A DNA stretch of 51,579 bases from Clostridia bacterium (GTDB lineage: Bacteria; Bacillota; Peptococcia; DRI-13; UBA5745): NCBI GenBank assembly GCA_018436095.1, contig JAHDMJ010000020.1:1-51579 (forward strand). Reading direction: 5' to 3'. Below are positions 25,517 to 32,902 of this stretch, piece after piece (position 1 is the stretch's first letter; every line of letters starts with the position of its first letter). The translations under genes and the position numbers were made by a program. The notes beneath the pieces are model-generated. The model was given only the letters and a program-made list of their open reading frames with translations. It did no database searches and was not told the origin of the DNA.

Positions 25517-26095
25517 ATGAGAAAGCAACCGGAGATTACTGTCCAAACCCGGCAAAATCTAATCGACGCCTTTTGGCAGCTCTACTGCACAAAACGCATC
25601 GACAAAATTACGGTGAAGGAAATCACTGCCAAAGCCGGCTATAACCGCAGCACTTTTTACGAATATTTTACCGATGTTTATGATGTGCTGGAGCAGATTG
25701 AAAATTCTCTGCTGCCAAGGATGCGCAAATTTTCCCGGCCGGATTTGTCCGATCCTTCAAAGCCTCCTTTTGCTAAGGAGCTGGCCAAAACCCTGGAAGA
25801 GTACGGCAAATACTATGCGGTTTTGCTGGGCGACAACGGTGATCCCGCTTTCCAGAACAAGATGAAAGACAGCATGAAAGCCACCTTGAAGCAGAAGCTG
25901 GTATCCTGCAAAGCTATGGACGAACAGCAGGCGGACTTTATCCTGGAATACACCTTGTCGGCTATGATCGGGGTCTTCAGCTATTGGCTGCGGCTGGAAG
26001 AAAGGCCTCCCATTGAGGATTTGCTGCAATGGATGCATGAATGGCGGGCCACTATGCTAAAGGAAAATGACCGGCATGCCTTTGGCTGCCCGTAA
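25517..26095 (+). CDS. TetR family transcriptional regulator
   Basis: 192 residues. Residues about 8-55 are the TetR helix-turn-helix (TRQNLIDAFWQLYCTKRIDK, ITVKEITAKAGYNRSTFYEY). The C-terminal helical domain (to about 185) resembles the TetR_C_33 group and would bind the inducer. AAGGGGTG precedes the ATG. Divergent from the four-gene ABC exporter/adaptor operon, with shared palindromes between, so it most likely represses the exporter until substrate appears. Confidence 0.88.
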   Translation: MRKQPEITVQTRQNLIDAFWQLYCTKRIDKITVKEITAKAGYNRSTFYEYFTDVYDVLEQIENSLLPRMRKFSRPDLSDPSKPPFAKELAKTLEEYGKYYAVLLGDNGDPAFQNKMKDSMKATLKQKLVSCKAMDEQQADFILEYTLSAMIGVFSYWLRLEERPPIEDLLQWMHEWRATMLKENDRHAFGCP

Positions 26096-26188
26096 AGTCC
26101 GAAAAACCCAGAGGGCTTGGAAAGCCTGGGAAGCACCCAGCCCGCCGGCAATACCAAAAATTGAATATACGAATCGGCAAAGAAATTT

Positions 26189-26213
26189 GCCTCATTATTT
26201 GCTATAATGAGGC
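26189..26213 (+). promoter_or_regulatory. Dyad overlapping the -10 box of the glycosylase gene
   Basis: GCCTCATTAT and ATAATGAGGC are perfect 10-bp arms around TTGCT. The -10 box TATAAT (26203-26208) lies inside the right arm, so a protein bound to the dyad would block polymerase. No T-run follows, so it is not a terminator. Confidence 0.5.
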
Positions 26214-26250
26214 TTAATAAGATGTAATGGAGCAGTAAGGCGGTGTTTTT

Positions 26251-26964
26251 TTGTTCTTGGAATATAGTGAGAAAGAGCTTAACTATTTAAAGCAAAAGGA
26301 TAAACGGCTGGGGGAGGCCATTGACGCCATTGGCATCATTCGGCGCAAGACCGATGGGGATTTGTTTTCCTCCGTCATTCATCATATCGTGGGCCAACAG
26401 ATTTCCACGGCGGCTCAGGCCACTATTTGGGGGCGGATGAATGCCGCCTTCGGGGCAATCACTCCGGAGGCCATTTGCTCAGCCAGCGCCGAGGAATTGC
26501 AGGCCCATGGCATCACATTTAAAAAGGCTTACTATATCAAGGATTTCACCCGTAAGGTCCACCAGGAGGAGTTTGATATTCATAGCCTGTCTGCCAAAAG
26601 CGATGAAGAGGTTATTGCTGAGCTTTCCGGCCTCAACGGCATCGGGATCTGGACGGCGGAAATGCTCATGACCTTCTGTATGCAGCGGCCCAATATTTTG
26701 AGCTACGGCGATCTGGCCATCCACCGGGGGCTGCGAATGCTGTACCACCATCGCAGCATCGACCGCAAGCTTTTTGAAAAATACCGGCGGCGCTACAGCC
26801 CTTACTGCACCGTGGCCAGCCTCTATCTTTGGGCCATTGCCGGCGGCGCCATTCCGGAAATGCGGGATTACGCCCCAAAGAAAAAGCCGGCAGCGAAAAA
26901 CCAGGCGGAGAAGAAGCGCGCAGTGAAAAAAACGCCGGAAGAAGAGGCAGCCAGCGTCATCTAG
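26251..26964 (+). CDS. DNA-3-methyladenine glycosylase II family (AlkA-like, HhH-GPD)
   Basis: 237 residues from TTG 26251 after AAGGCGG. HhH-GPD superfamily fold: FSSVIHHIVGQQISTAAQAT, then the helix-hairpin-helix LSGLNGIGIWTAEMLMTFCM and the catalytic Asp in SYGDLAIHRG. It lacks the N-terminal domain of E. coli AlkA, as in the shorter glycosylases. The last 30 residues are a Lys/Ala tail (KKKPAAKNQAEKKRAVKK) that may aid DNA binding. It removes alkylated purines; adaA and ogt follow 430 bp downstream, beyond repeat cluster C. Confidence 0.85.
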   Translation: MFLEYSEKELNYLKQKDKRLGEAIDAIGIIRRKTDGDLFSSVIHHIVGQQISTAAQATIWGRMNAAFGAITPEAICSASAEELQAHGITFKKAYYIKDFTRKVHQEEFDIHSLSAKSDEEVIAELSGLNGIGIWTAEMLMTFCMQRPNILSYGDLAIHRGLRMLYHHRSIDRKLFEKYRRRYSPYCTVASLYLWAIAGGAIPEMRDYAPKKKPAAKNQAEKKRAVKKTPEEEAASVI

Positions 26965-27046
26965 ACAAGGAGTAAATAGGAAGGGGAAAGCGGCAGGGTG
27001 GCGACCGTCTGTGCCCTGGGGACAGTGCTTTAGGGGGGTGCTGTTT

Positions 27047-27277
27047 GTACAATTTTTTCGTTTGTGTGTGGTTCCGCGATCTGGCCTGTGCAATTTTTCC
27101 ATTTGTGTGCGAATTGCATTGGCTGACGAGATCGTTTTTAGCCAATTTCAGGCTAAAACGGTGCAGTTTTTTCGTTTGTGTGTAGATTTCTCCCCTTTCC
27201 CCTCTTGCATTTCACCCACAACCGAAAATTTTGCTCAGCCGCTGAGCCGAATTGCCACACAACCGCAATTTTTGCAC
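27047..27277. repeat. Convergent cluster C of the 20-nt repeat, variant form
   Basis: Forward copies begin at 27047, 27088 (41 bp apart) and 27161; reverse copies begin at 27217 and 27258 (41 bp apart). These read GTGCAATTTTTCSTTTGTGTG, a subfamily of the consensus seen at 11.1 kb. A separate palindrome, CGTTTTTAGCC/GGCTAAAACG (27133-27160), ends exactly where the third forward copy begins. The cluster occupies the gap 26965-27391, which otherwise shows no credible gene. Confidence 0.75.
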
Positions 27278-27391
27278 AGAAGGGGGTGCGGACAAAGGGC
27301 TCCGCTAAGGGGTCACTGCCCCCGTTGCCCCATGGCTTATGGCCTAACCGCCTTTTGCTATCTAAATGACATTAAAAAAAGAGGTTGACAA

Positions 27392-28024
27392 ATGAACGAG
27401 GACGCAAAGTGGGCGGCGGTTTCCGAAAATGACAGCTCCTTCGACGGTGTTTTTTTCTACGGAGTAAAAACCACCGGGATTTTCTGCCGCCCCTCCTGCA
27501 AATCAAAAGTTCCCCGCCGGGAAAACGTTCGCTTTTTTGACAGCGCCGGCCAGGCCCGGCAAGAGGGCTTTCGCCCCTGCAAAAGATGCCGTCCCGATCT
27601 GCTGAGCTACCAGCCCCTAAAAGAGCTGGCGGAAAAAGCCAAAGACCTGATCGACAGCAGCATAGAAAACAAGCTGGCTCTGGCAAACGAGTTACGCAAT
27701 CTGGGCCTGACCCAGCACCGGCTGGCGGAGCTGTTTCGGGATCATTACGGTTTAACGATCAGCGAATACAGTCAAAGGGTTCGCCTGGAAAAAGCCCGGG
27801 TAATGCTTGCGGCCACCCGGGAGCCTATTGCAAACATTGCTTTTGACGTAGGCTTTGAAAGCCTTTCTGCTTTTTACCGCTTTTTTCGCAAACAAACAGG
27901 CATGACGCCCTCCGCCTACCGCCAAACCTGTCAGCGTCCGACCGGCCAGAATTCCGCCAACCGAGGTCCGGCTAACCAAAGCTCCGCCAATCAAATTTCT
28001 GCTGAGAAACGGGAGGAAAACTGA
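27392..28024 (+). CDS. adaA: AdaA-type regulator: methylphosphotriester transferase with AraC domain
   Basis: 210 residues. The N-terminal Ada zinc-binding domain carries Cys32, Cys36, Cys63 and Cys66 (GIFCRPSC and RPCKRC), where the first is the methyl acceptor that takes a methyl group from DNA phosphotriesters. An AraC-type double helix-turn-helix follows at about 85-185 (LTQHRLAELFRDHYGL; PIANIAFDVGFESLSAFYRF). The tail is Asn/Ser/Gln-rich. Methylated AdaA activates alkylation-repair genes in Bacillus. Its stop overlaps the ogt start (TGATG). Confidence 0.9.
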   Translation: MNEDAKWAAVSENDSSFDGVFFYGVKTTGIFCRPSCKSKVPRRENVRFFDSAGQARQEGFRPCKRCRPDLLSYQPLKELAEKAKDLIDSSIENKLALANELRNLGLTQHRLAELFRDHYGLTISEYSQRVRLEKARVMLAATREPIANIAFDVGFESLSAFYRFFRKQTGMTPSAYRQTCQRPTGQNSANRGPANQSSANQISAEKREEN

Positions 28025-28572
28025 TGAATTATTTATGTAAAATACCTTCCCCCCTGGGAATCCTTACTTTGGCCAGCGACGGCCAAAACCTGACCGGCCT
28101 TTGGCTTGACGGTCAAAAATATTTTGCCTCCACTTTAGACAAAGATACCGGGAATACTGTGGAGCAGGAGCTGCCTCTTTTTGACGACGCCAGAAAATGG
28201 CTGGATCAGTATTTCAGCGGCCGGGAGCCGGATTTTCATCTGCCCCTTGCCCCTGCCGGCAGTGAGTTCCGCCAGGCCGTGTGGAAGATCCTTTTGGAGA
28301 TCCCTTATGGACAGGTTATCACTTATGGCGATATCGCCAAGCGGCTGGCAGTGGAAGGAAATCGAGGTAACCTGTCCGCCCGGCCCGTCGGCGGCGCCGT
28401 GGGTCACAACCCCATTTCTATCCTGATTCCCTGCCACCGGGTGGTTGGCGCAAACGGCAGCCTGACCGGCTATGCCGGCGGCATCGCCAATAAAATCAAG
28501 CTGCTGAAACTGGAGGGCGTTGCCGTGGAGAATTTCACTCTGCCCGTCCTCTCTGTACCGTCTGCCAAATAA
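28024..28572 (+). CDS. ogt: Methylated-DNA--protein-cysteine methyltransferase
   Basis: 182 residues. The C-terminal domain has the catalytic motif IPCHRVV with Cys137, the arginine-finger helix EFRQAVWKILLEIPYGQVIT and GYAGGIANKIKLL. It transfers the O6-methyl group of guanine to its own cysteine in a suicide reaction. A gap of about 15 residues (VEGNRGNLSAR) before the motif is a modest insertion. Co-translated with adaA, giving an adaptive-response operon similar to adaA-adaB of Bacillus. Confidence 0.92.
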   Translation: MNYLCKIPSPLGILTLASDGQNLTGLWLDGQKYFASTLDKDTGNTVEQELPLFDDARKWLDQYFSGREPDFHLPLAPAGSEFRQAVWKILLEIPYGQVITYGDIAKRLAVEGNRGNLSARPVGGAVGHNPISILIPCHRVVGANGSLTGYAGGIANKIKLLKLEGVAVENFTLPVLSVPSAK

Positions 28573-28640
28573 TCAGTAGAATCCCTAAAAGTCAACAAAA
28601 AACACTATGGGTTACTGGATAGTTAGGTTTAAAGCCCCTC

Positions 28641-28669
28641 TTGAAGAATAAAACAAGATATGTTAGGAT
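28641..28669 (+). promoter_or_regulatory. Promoter of the putative antitoxin RNA
   Basis: TTGAAG at 28641-28646, a 17-bp spacer and TAGGAT at 28664-28669. It would start a short plus-strand RNA at about 28676 running toward the toxin gene. Confidence 0.5.
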
Positions 28670-28675
28670 ATAGAT

Positions 28676-28763
28676 AGAAATAGGAGCTGCTGCTTTTTGT
28701 GGGGCGGCCAGATCCTAAATGTGTTTCGGCCGCTTATCTAAGGATAGGCGGTTTTACTTTTTT
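28676..28763 (+). ncRNA. Putative antisense RNA antitoxin
   Basis: Predicted from a promoter at 28641-28669 and a terminator at 28730-28763: CCGCTTATC pairs with GATAGGCGG over a TAAG loop, followed by TTTTACTTTTTT. A further stem GCGGCC/GGCCGC lies inside. The RNA would overlap the 3' end and 3' untranslated region of the convergent toxin mRNA, as in the txpA/RatA arrangement. It has no open frame of note. Confidence 0.5.
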
Positions 28764-28837
28764 GACTTGTTTTGCAACAAACCAATGATGCCGATGACGA
28801 CCAGACAGAACGTAAACAGTTCCATATAGCTGATCAT
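28754..28837 (-). CDS. Small membrane toxin, holin-like type I toxin
   Basis: 27 residues: MISYMELF, a single hydrophobic segment FTFCLVVIGIIGLL, and a polar basic tail QNKSKK. This is the form of Hol_Tox/TxpA-like type I toxins of Firmicutes. The ribosome site (AAGGGGGGGAT, 28843-28853) is strong but lies in a hairpin: ATCCCCC upstream pairs with GGGGGAT, so translation is probably blocked in the primary transcript. The convergent antisense RNA overlaps its 3' end. Confidence 0.6.
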   Translation of the reverse strand: MISYMELFTFCLVVIGIIGLLQNKSKK

Positions 28838-28963
28838 AGGACATCCCCCCCTTTCTTTTAGGGGGATCTAACCGCCAAGCAACAGTTCCTATATCTATGT
28901 TTTACCATTTATTTCATAGCGAATAAACAAGAATATTTATACTGCGTGCAGAAAAAAAAATGC

Positions 28964-28992
28964 TTTACACTGCTAAAAAAATATGATATGAT
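28964..28992 (+). promoter_or_regulatory. Promoter of the aroF-tyrA operon
   Basis: TTTACA (28964-28969), a 17-bp spacer and TATGAT (28987-28992). Transcription would begin near 28999, about 43 nt before the leader peptide start. Confidence 0.65.
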
Positions 28993-29041
28993 GCAACGCA
29001 ATTAAAGCATGGATGCACATGCTGGATTAAGAGGCTTGATT

Positions 29042-29155
29042 ATGCGCGACTTTATTTCTGCAGCCAACTACTATTATTACGCCGGCTTTGCTTATTTTAT
29101 GAGCAAGGTTTCTTTGCGTTTGGCTGACAGGGATATGCGCTTTATGTATTGTTAG
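29042..29155 (+). CDS. Aromatic-rich leader peptide of aroF-tyrA
   Basis: 37 residues after an AAGAGG ribosome site. It contains four consecutive Tyr (residues 10-13) and, within ten residues, a run NYYYYAGFAYF with five Tyr and two Phe; Phe and Tyr also occur at 4, 34 and 36. The stop is 20 nt before a strong intrinsic terminator that precedes the aroF gene. This is the classic layout of ribosome-mediated attenuation: stalling at Tyr (or Phe) codons when charged tRNA is scarce would let transcription continue. Unlike short leaders, about 18 residues follow the control codons. Confidence 0.7.
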   Translation: MRDFISAANYYYYAGFAYFMSKVSLRLADRDMRFMYC

Positions 29156-29175
29156 GCTTAATCTGACAGACATTG

Positions 29176-29210
29176 GAGCCCCGTGGCAAACGCCGCGGGG
29201 CTCTTTTTTT
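29176..29210 (+). terminator. Attenuator terminator before aroF
   Basis: GAGCCCCG-T-GGC pairs with GCC-G-CGGGGCTC over AAAC, followed by seven T. It lies 75 nt before the aroF start and 20 nt after the leader peptide stop. I could not identify a convincing antiterminator by eye; GGCT at about 29120 and GGCTT at 29154 could compete weakly. Confidence 0.85.
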
Positions 29211-29284
29211 ATCCCTGCTTTAATATTTTCCATCAGAAACTCAGAAACAATGATAAAACCAAAATAGAGAAGGAGCGAAAACCC

Positions 29285-30307
29285 ATGATTATTTTGATTA
29301 AAAAAGAGTCCCGCCAAGAGCAGATCGAAAGACTGATTGAGTGGCTGCAAAAACACCAGCTGAACGTCCATGTCTCCGAGGGAATGCTGCAAACCATTTT
29401 AGGCCTGGTCGGCGACACCAGCCGGCTGGATATCGATTTGGTCCGGTCCATGGAAATTGTGGAAGACGTCAAACGTATTCAGGAGCCGTTCAAAAGCGCC
29501 AACCGCAAATTCCATCCGGAAAATACGGTGGTCGCCGCCGGCGGCGCCGTCATTGGCGACGGCAGCCTGACGCTGATAGCCGGTCCCTGCTCCGTAGAGT
29601 CGGAAGAGCAAATCTGCATGATTGCCAAGTCGGTAAAAGCCTCCGGCGCCACCATGCTGCGGGGAGGCGCTTTCAAGCCCCGGACTTCCCCCTACTCCTT
29701 CCAGGGTCTGGGAGACGACGGTATTCGGATGCTTTTGACAGCCAAACAGGAAACGGGGTTGCCCATTGTCACCGAGATTATGGATTTAAGCCAGCTTCAT
29801 CTTTTTGATGACGTCGATGTGATTCAGGTAGGAGCCCGCAATATGCAAAACTTCACACTGTTAAAAGAGCTGGGCCATCAGAGAAAGCCTATTTTGCTGA
29901 AACGGGGTCTTTCCAGCACCATGGAAGAATTGCTGATGAGCGCAGAATACATTATGGCCGGCGGCAACGAGCAGGTGATTCTCTGCGAACGGGGCATCCG
30001 GACCTTTGAAAACTACACCCGCAATACCCTGGACCTCTCCGCCGTTCCTATGCTTAAACAATTGAGCCATCTGCCGGTGGTCGTTGATCCCAGCCATTCC
30101 ACGGGTATGTCCCGTCTGGTACGTCCTATGTCTTTAGCTGCTGTGGGCGCCGGAGTCGACGGCCTGATTATCGAGGTTCACAACGACCCTGCCAACGCCC
30201 TTTGCGACGGACCTCAATCCTTGACCCAGGAAGCTTTCGAGGAGGTGGCCCGGGCAGTGCAACTGGTCTATGATGCAGTGAAGGCCGGAAAAGAGGTACG
30301 CCAGTAA
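29285..30307 (+). CDS. aroF: 3-deoxy-7-phosphoheptulonate synthase (DAHP synthase, type I-beta)
   Basis: 340 residues from ATG 29285 after AGAAGGAG. The N-terminal 75 residues are the ferredoxin-like/ACT-type regulatory domain ([20 protein letters not shown] to [10 protein letters not shown]). The barrel follows, with [43 protein letters not shown] and VDPSHSTG as active-site and metal loops. It condenses phosphoenolpyruvate and erythrose 4-phosphate, the first step of aromatic amino-acid synthesis. Its control by the leader peptide at 29042 and coupling to tyrA (TAATG overlap) imply a Tyr/Phe-responsive operon. Confidence 0.93.
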   Translation: MIILIKKESRQEQIERLIEWLQKHQLNVHVSEGMLQTILGLVGDTSRLDIDLVRSMEIVEDVKRIQEPFKSANRKFHPENTVVAAGGAVIGDGSLTLIAGPCSVESEEQICMIAKSVKASGATMLRGGAFKPRTSPYSFQGLGDDGIRMLLTAKQETGLPIVTEIMDLSQLHLFDDVDVIQVGARNMQNFTLLKELGHQRKPILLKRGLSSTMEELLMSAEYIMAGGNEQVILCERGIRTFENYTRNTLDLSAVPMLKQLSHLPVVVDPSHSTGMSRLVRPMSLAAVGAGVDGLIIEVHNDPANALCDGPQSLTQEAFEEVARAVQLVYDAVKAGKEVRQ

Positions 30308-31245
30308 TGAACATCGGCATCGTGGGCCTGGGCCTGATCGGCGGCTCCATGGCTAAAGCAATCAAAGAATTTACCGGTCATACCGTATGGGGTCAGGACA
30401 AGGATTTCAAAACTCAGGCCCAGGCCCTGGCCGAGGGAGTTTTGGATGGCGTTCTTGATGAAGAATCCTTGGGGCAGTGCCAGATTTTATTGCTGGCCCT
30501 TTATCCCCGGGCAACCATCGATTTTCTTTTTGCCCATGCCGATAAAATCAGCAAAAATGCCTGGGTAGTGGACTTATGCGGCGTTAAGGAGCCCGTTTGC
30601 CAGGCTGTTGCTCCTTTGGCCAGCCGTCACGGCTTTTATTTCGCAGGCGGCCACCCCATGGCCGGCCGGGAACGCTCCGGCTATGGGGCTGCCGAGGCCC
30701 GCTTGTTCTGCGGCGCTTCCATGCTGCTCACGCCGCCAGATACTGGGCCTGACGGGCCTGTATTAGGTAAACCGGCACCTGGCGGGCTTGCCCCCAGCGC
30801 AGCCCAGCCGGAGGCGCCTGCACCGGCCTCTCTGCTGCAGGGCTTGGAAACCTTCTTTCTGTCCCTGGGCTTTCGTACCGTTCACTTTACCAGTCCCGCC
30901 GAACACGACCAGGTCATCGCCTATACGTCCCAATTGGCCCATGTACTTTCCAATGCTTACGTCAAAAGCACCGCCGCTTTGCAGTACGAAAACTTTGCCG
31001 GCGGCAGCTTTCAGGATCTAACCCGGGTGGCTACCTTAAATGTAGAAATGTGGACGGAGCTGTTTTTTCTTAACCGGGAAAACCTGATCAAGGAAATTGA
31101 CGGCCTATGCGGCCGCCTGGCAGCCTACAGCGATGCGCTGAACCGGCAAGACGCCGCGGCAATGGCAGCCTTGCTGCAGGAGGGCTGTGATTGGAAAGCC
31201 AGGATCAGCAGCCCTGGAAAAGCTGCGCCGAAGATTTCCCTATAG
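30307..31245 (+). CDS. tyrA: Prephenate dehydrogenase
   Basis: 312 residues. NAD-binding loop [18 protein letters not shown] at the N-terminus, and the catalytic region GGHPMAGRERSGYGAA. A Pro/Ala/Gly-rich insert (about residues 145-175) not seen in most relatives precedes FRTVHFTSPAEHDQVIAYTS. The C-terminal helical dimer domain includes FAGGSFQDLTRVA. It oxidises prephenate to 4-hydroxyphenylpyruvate on the way to tyrosine. No ACT domain, so feedback probably acts through AroF and the attenuator. Stop-start overlap with aroF. Confidence 0.92.
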   Translation: MNIGIVGLGLIGGSMAKAIKEFTGHTVWGQDKDFKTQAQALAEGVLDGVLDEESLGQCQILLLALYPRATIDFLFAHADKISKNAWVVDLCGVKEPVCQAVAPLASRHGFYFAGGHPMAGRERSGYGAAEARLFCGASMLLTPPDTGPDGPVLGKPAPGGLAPSAAQPEAPAPASLLQGLETFFLSLGFRTVHFTSPAEHDQVIAYTSQLAHVLSNAYVKSTAALQYENFAGGSFQDLTRVATLNVEMWTELFFLNRENLIKEIDGLCGRLAAYSDALNRQDAAAMAALLQEGCDWKARISSPGKAAPKISL

Positions 31246-31319
31246 CCGAAAGAACTGCACACCCCCAGCCCGGATCGAGGTAATATACCGAACCGGCTAT
31301 ATATACCAAGCCAAACAAA

Positions 31320-31353
31320 AGCAGCGGAGTCCCAAGAGGGCGCCGCTGTTTTC
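31320..31353 (+). terminator. Terminator of the aroF-tyrA operon
   Basis: CAGCGG-AGTCCC pairs with GGGCGCCGCTG over AAGA, followed by TTTTC. Lies 75 bp after the tyrA stop. Confidence 0.6.
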
Positions 31354-31462
31354 ATATTGTTTTCTATTGGCACTTGGTGGATTTTCAGCGTCTTAGATAA
31401 ATTAAAAGCTTGACATACCAATCCATTGTCAATTCAGCGCCGCCGGGGGGCCCACAATACCC

Positions 31463-31865
31463 AGCACAGGCTTGCCGCAACACTGCGGTGATTCGCCGGG
31501 GATCATCGGGTATCACCGGATAAAGCATAGCTTTGCCACCCCACTCCTCCACCTTGGCTTTCAATACCAGCCCGTTGGTTTCCGTGGTTTTGCCGATAGG
31601 CAGGAAAGAGCAACTCGCCCTTGGCCATGGAACTGCCCACAGGGCGGATATTCTCGCCCTTATTTTTAGGCAGGGCTTGCAGGCTGATGCCCCCGTCCTC
31701 TCTTATCTCCACATCTTCAATGAGCACCACCATATCGTAGCCCTCAGCCACGGCCACACCGGTATTGCTATAGCGGTATTCGGCTCCGCAACGCCAGTCC
31801 GCCAGTTTATCCTGATCGTCCATTAACTGGTCATAGCGCAACATCATCCGCTTGTTTTTTGACAT
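31463..31865 (-). pseudogene. moeA: Degenerate moeA fragment
   Basis: The first frame (MSKNKRMMLRYDQ onward) contains GYDMVVLIEDVEIR and NIRPVGSSMAKGELLFPA, matching the MoeA domain that precedes the catalytic region. At about 31605 the similarity passes to the next frame: PIGKTTETNGLVLKAKVEEW, then MLYPVIPDDPRRITAVLRQA. Residues between the two blocks (the STGDEL-type region) are missing. I infer a deletion plus frameshift in a molybdopterin molybdotransferase gene. No other molybdenum genes are nearby. Confidence 0.55.
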
Positions 31866-32027
31866 GTTTCAACCTCCGGCAACCAGTAATAGCTCATCAT
31901 TTTACGATCGGCAATTTTCGTTTTATAATTTGAATCATTTCTACATCAGCAACGTTTCCTATAGCTAATTGAAATGTTCACAGCAAACGGGTATATTAAT
32001 AGCAAAATGAGCAAAGGCGGTGAACTA

Positions 32028-32339
32028 ATGGGGAAGATTTATCAAATTGATGAAATACAATCACGGTTATATCCTATTTTTGATTCTGCACCAGTTTACC
32101 GGGCAATTTTATTTGGCTCATACGCTAAAGGCTGTGCTACAGAACAAAGTGATGTAGATATTGTGATCGACAGCCGGGGACAGTTACTGGACTTCAATTT
32201 CTATGGAGTGCTTGAAGATGTAACACAATCCCTTGATAAAAGAGTTGATATGATCGAGATTTCCGAAATACAAAAGAATTCCCCTCTCTTCGAGGAAATA
32301 GAAAAGCAGGGGGTGATTTTGTATGATCGCCAAAGATAG
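32028..32339 (+). CDS. MNT-type minimal nucleotidyltransferase (antitoxin side of MNT-HEPN)
   Basis: 103 residues from ATG 32028 after AAAGGCGGTG; an ATG at 32007 is possible. Motif ILFGSYAKGCATEQSDVDIVID holds GS and D-x-D, with a third acidic position in KRVDMIE. Such proteins AMPylate their HEPN partner and silence it. The HEPN gene overlaps it by 17 nt but carries a stop codon, so the pair may be defunct or the nucleotidyltransferase may serve another HEPN protein. Confidence 0.8.
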   Translation: MGKIYQIDEIQSRLYPIFDSAPVYRAILFGSYAKGCATEQSDVDIVIDSRGQLLDFNFYGVLEDVTQSLDKRVDMIEISEIQKNSPLFEEIEKQGVILYDRQR

Positions 32340-32694
32340 AATTGTCCTTCAAAAGATTTGCAATTATATCCGGGATGCTATCTCATTTACCGCCGATATT
32401 GATTTCTACAGTTTTATGCAGGACAGAAAGACAATATCTGCCTCAGTTTTCTCTATTGGACAAATAGGCGAACTTGTGCGTGAGTTCAGTAATGAAGCAT
32501 AAACCAACAACCCTCAAATACCCTGGAAAAATATTCGAGGTATGAGGAACCGTATTGTCCATGATTATGAGAACTTAGACCTTGCTGTTCTATGGCGAAC
32601 ACTGACAACAAACCTGCCCGAATTACTTATCATGCTGGAAGGTATTTTGGAAAAAGAAGCTCTGCACGATTTTTCGGCTGGCGAAGAGGGTTAG
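32323..32694 (+). pseudogene. HEPN (DUF86) toxin gene with in-frame TAA
   Basis: The frame starting ATG 32323 runs 59 codons to TAA at 32500-32502, then continues in the same frame to TAG 32692. Total 123 sense-equivalent positions, the normal DUF86 length. The second half holds the HEPN ribonuclease motif GMRNRIVHDYEN (R-x4-6-H). The first half (MIAKDRIVLQKICNYIRDAI to IGQIGELVREFS) matches DUF86. A single point change could explain it. The truncated product lacks the active site. Overlap with the MNT gene is intact. Confidence 0.75.
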
Positions 32695-32739
32695 AAATCT
32701 GTTAAGTGCACTAAACGACATCTACACACTATTATAGAA

Positions 32740-32773
32740 AAACAGTCCTCATCATTACGGCGAGGGCTGTTTC
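32740..32773 (+). terminator. Terminator after the HEPN gene
   Basis: AACAG-T-CCTC pairs with GAGG-G-CTGTT over ATCATTACGGC, followed by TCTCT. Likely end of the MNT-HEPN transcript. Beyond it, to 33230, only repeat cluster D and a remnant reading frame are visible. Confidence 0.55.
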
Positions 32774-32902
32774 TCTATAGCGGCTAATTTATTGCCAACC
32801 CGACTCAATAGAGCTAGTCACTTCAGAACTATAGCTAACTGCTTAACTTCGAGGTTGTACGATAGTTGGACCCTCCCAAGCTTGTTTTCCGGGGGCAATA
32901 GT

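Noticed and set aside
27011-27388. Frames open across the cluster C region
   Set aside because: They consist of the repeat copies and GC-rich flank, with no ribosome site and no homology pattern.
31910-31927. Weak match to the dispersed repeat (GGCAATTTTCGTTTTAT)
   Set aside because: Too few matching positions and no partner copy within 50 bp.
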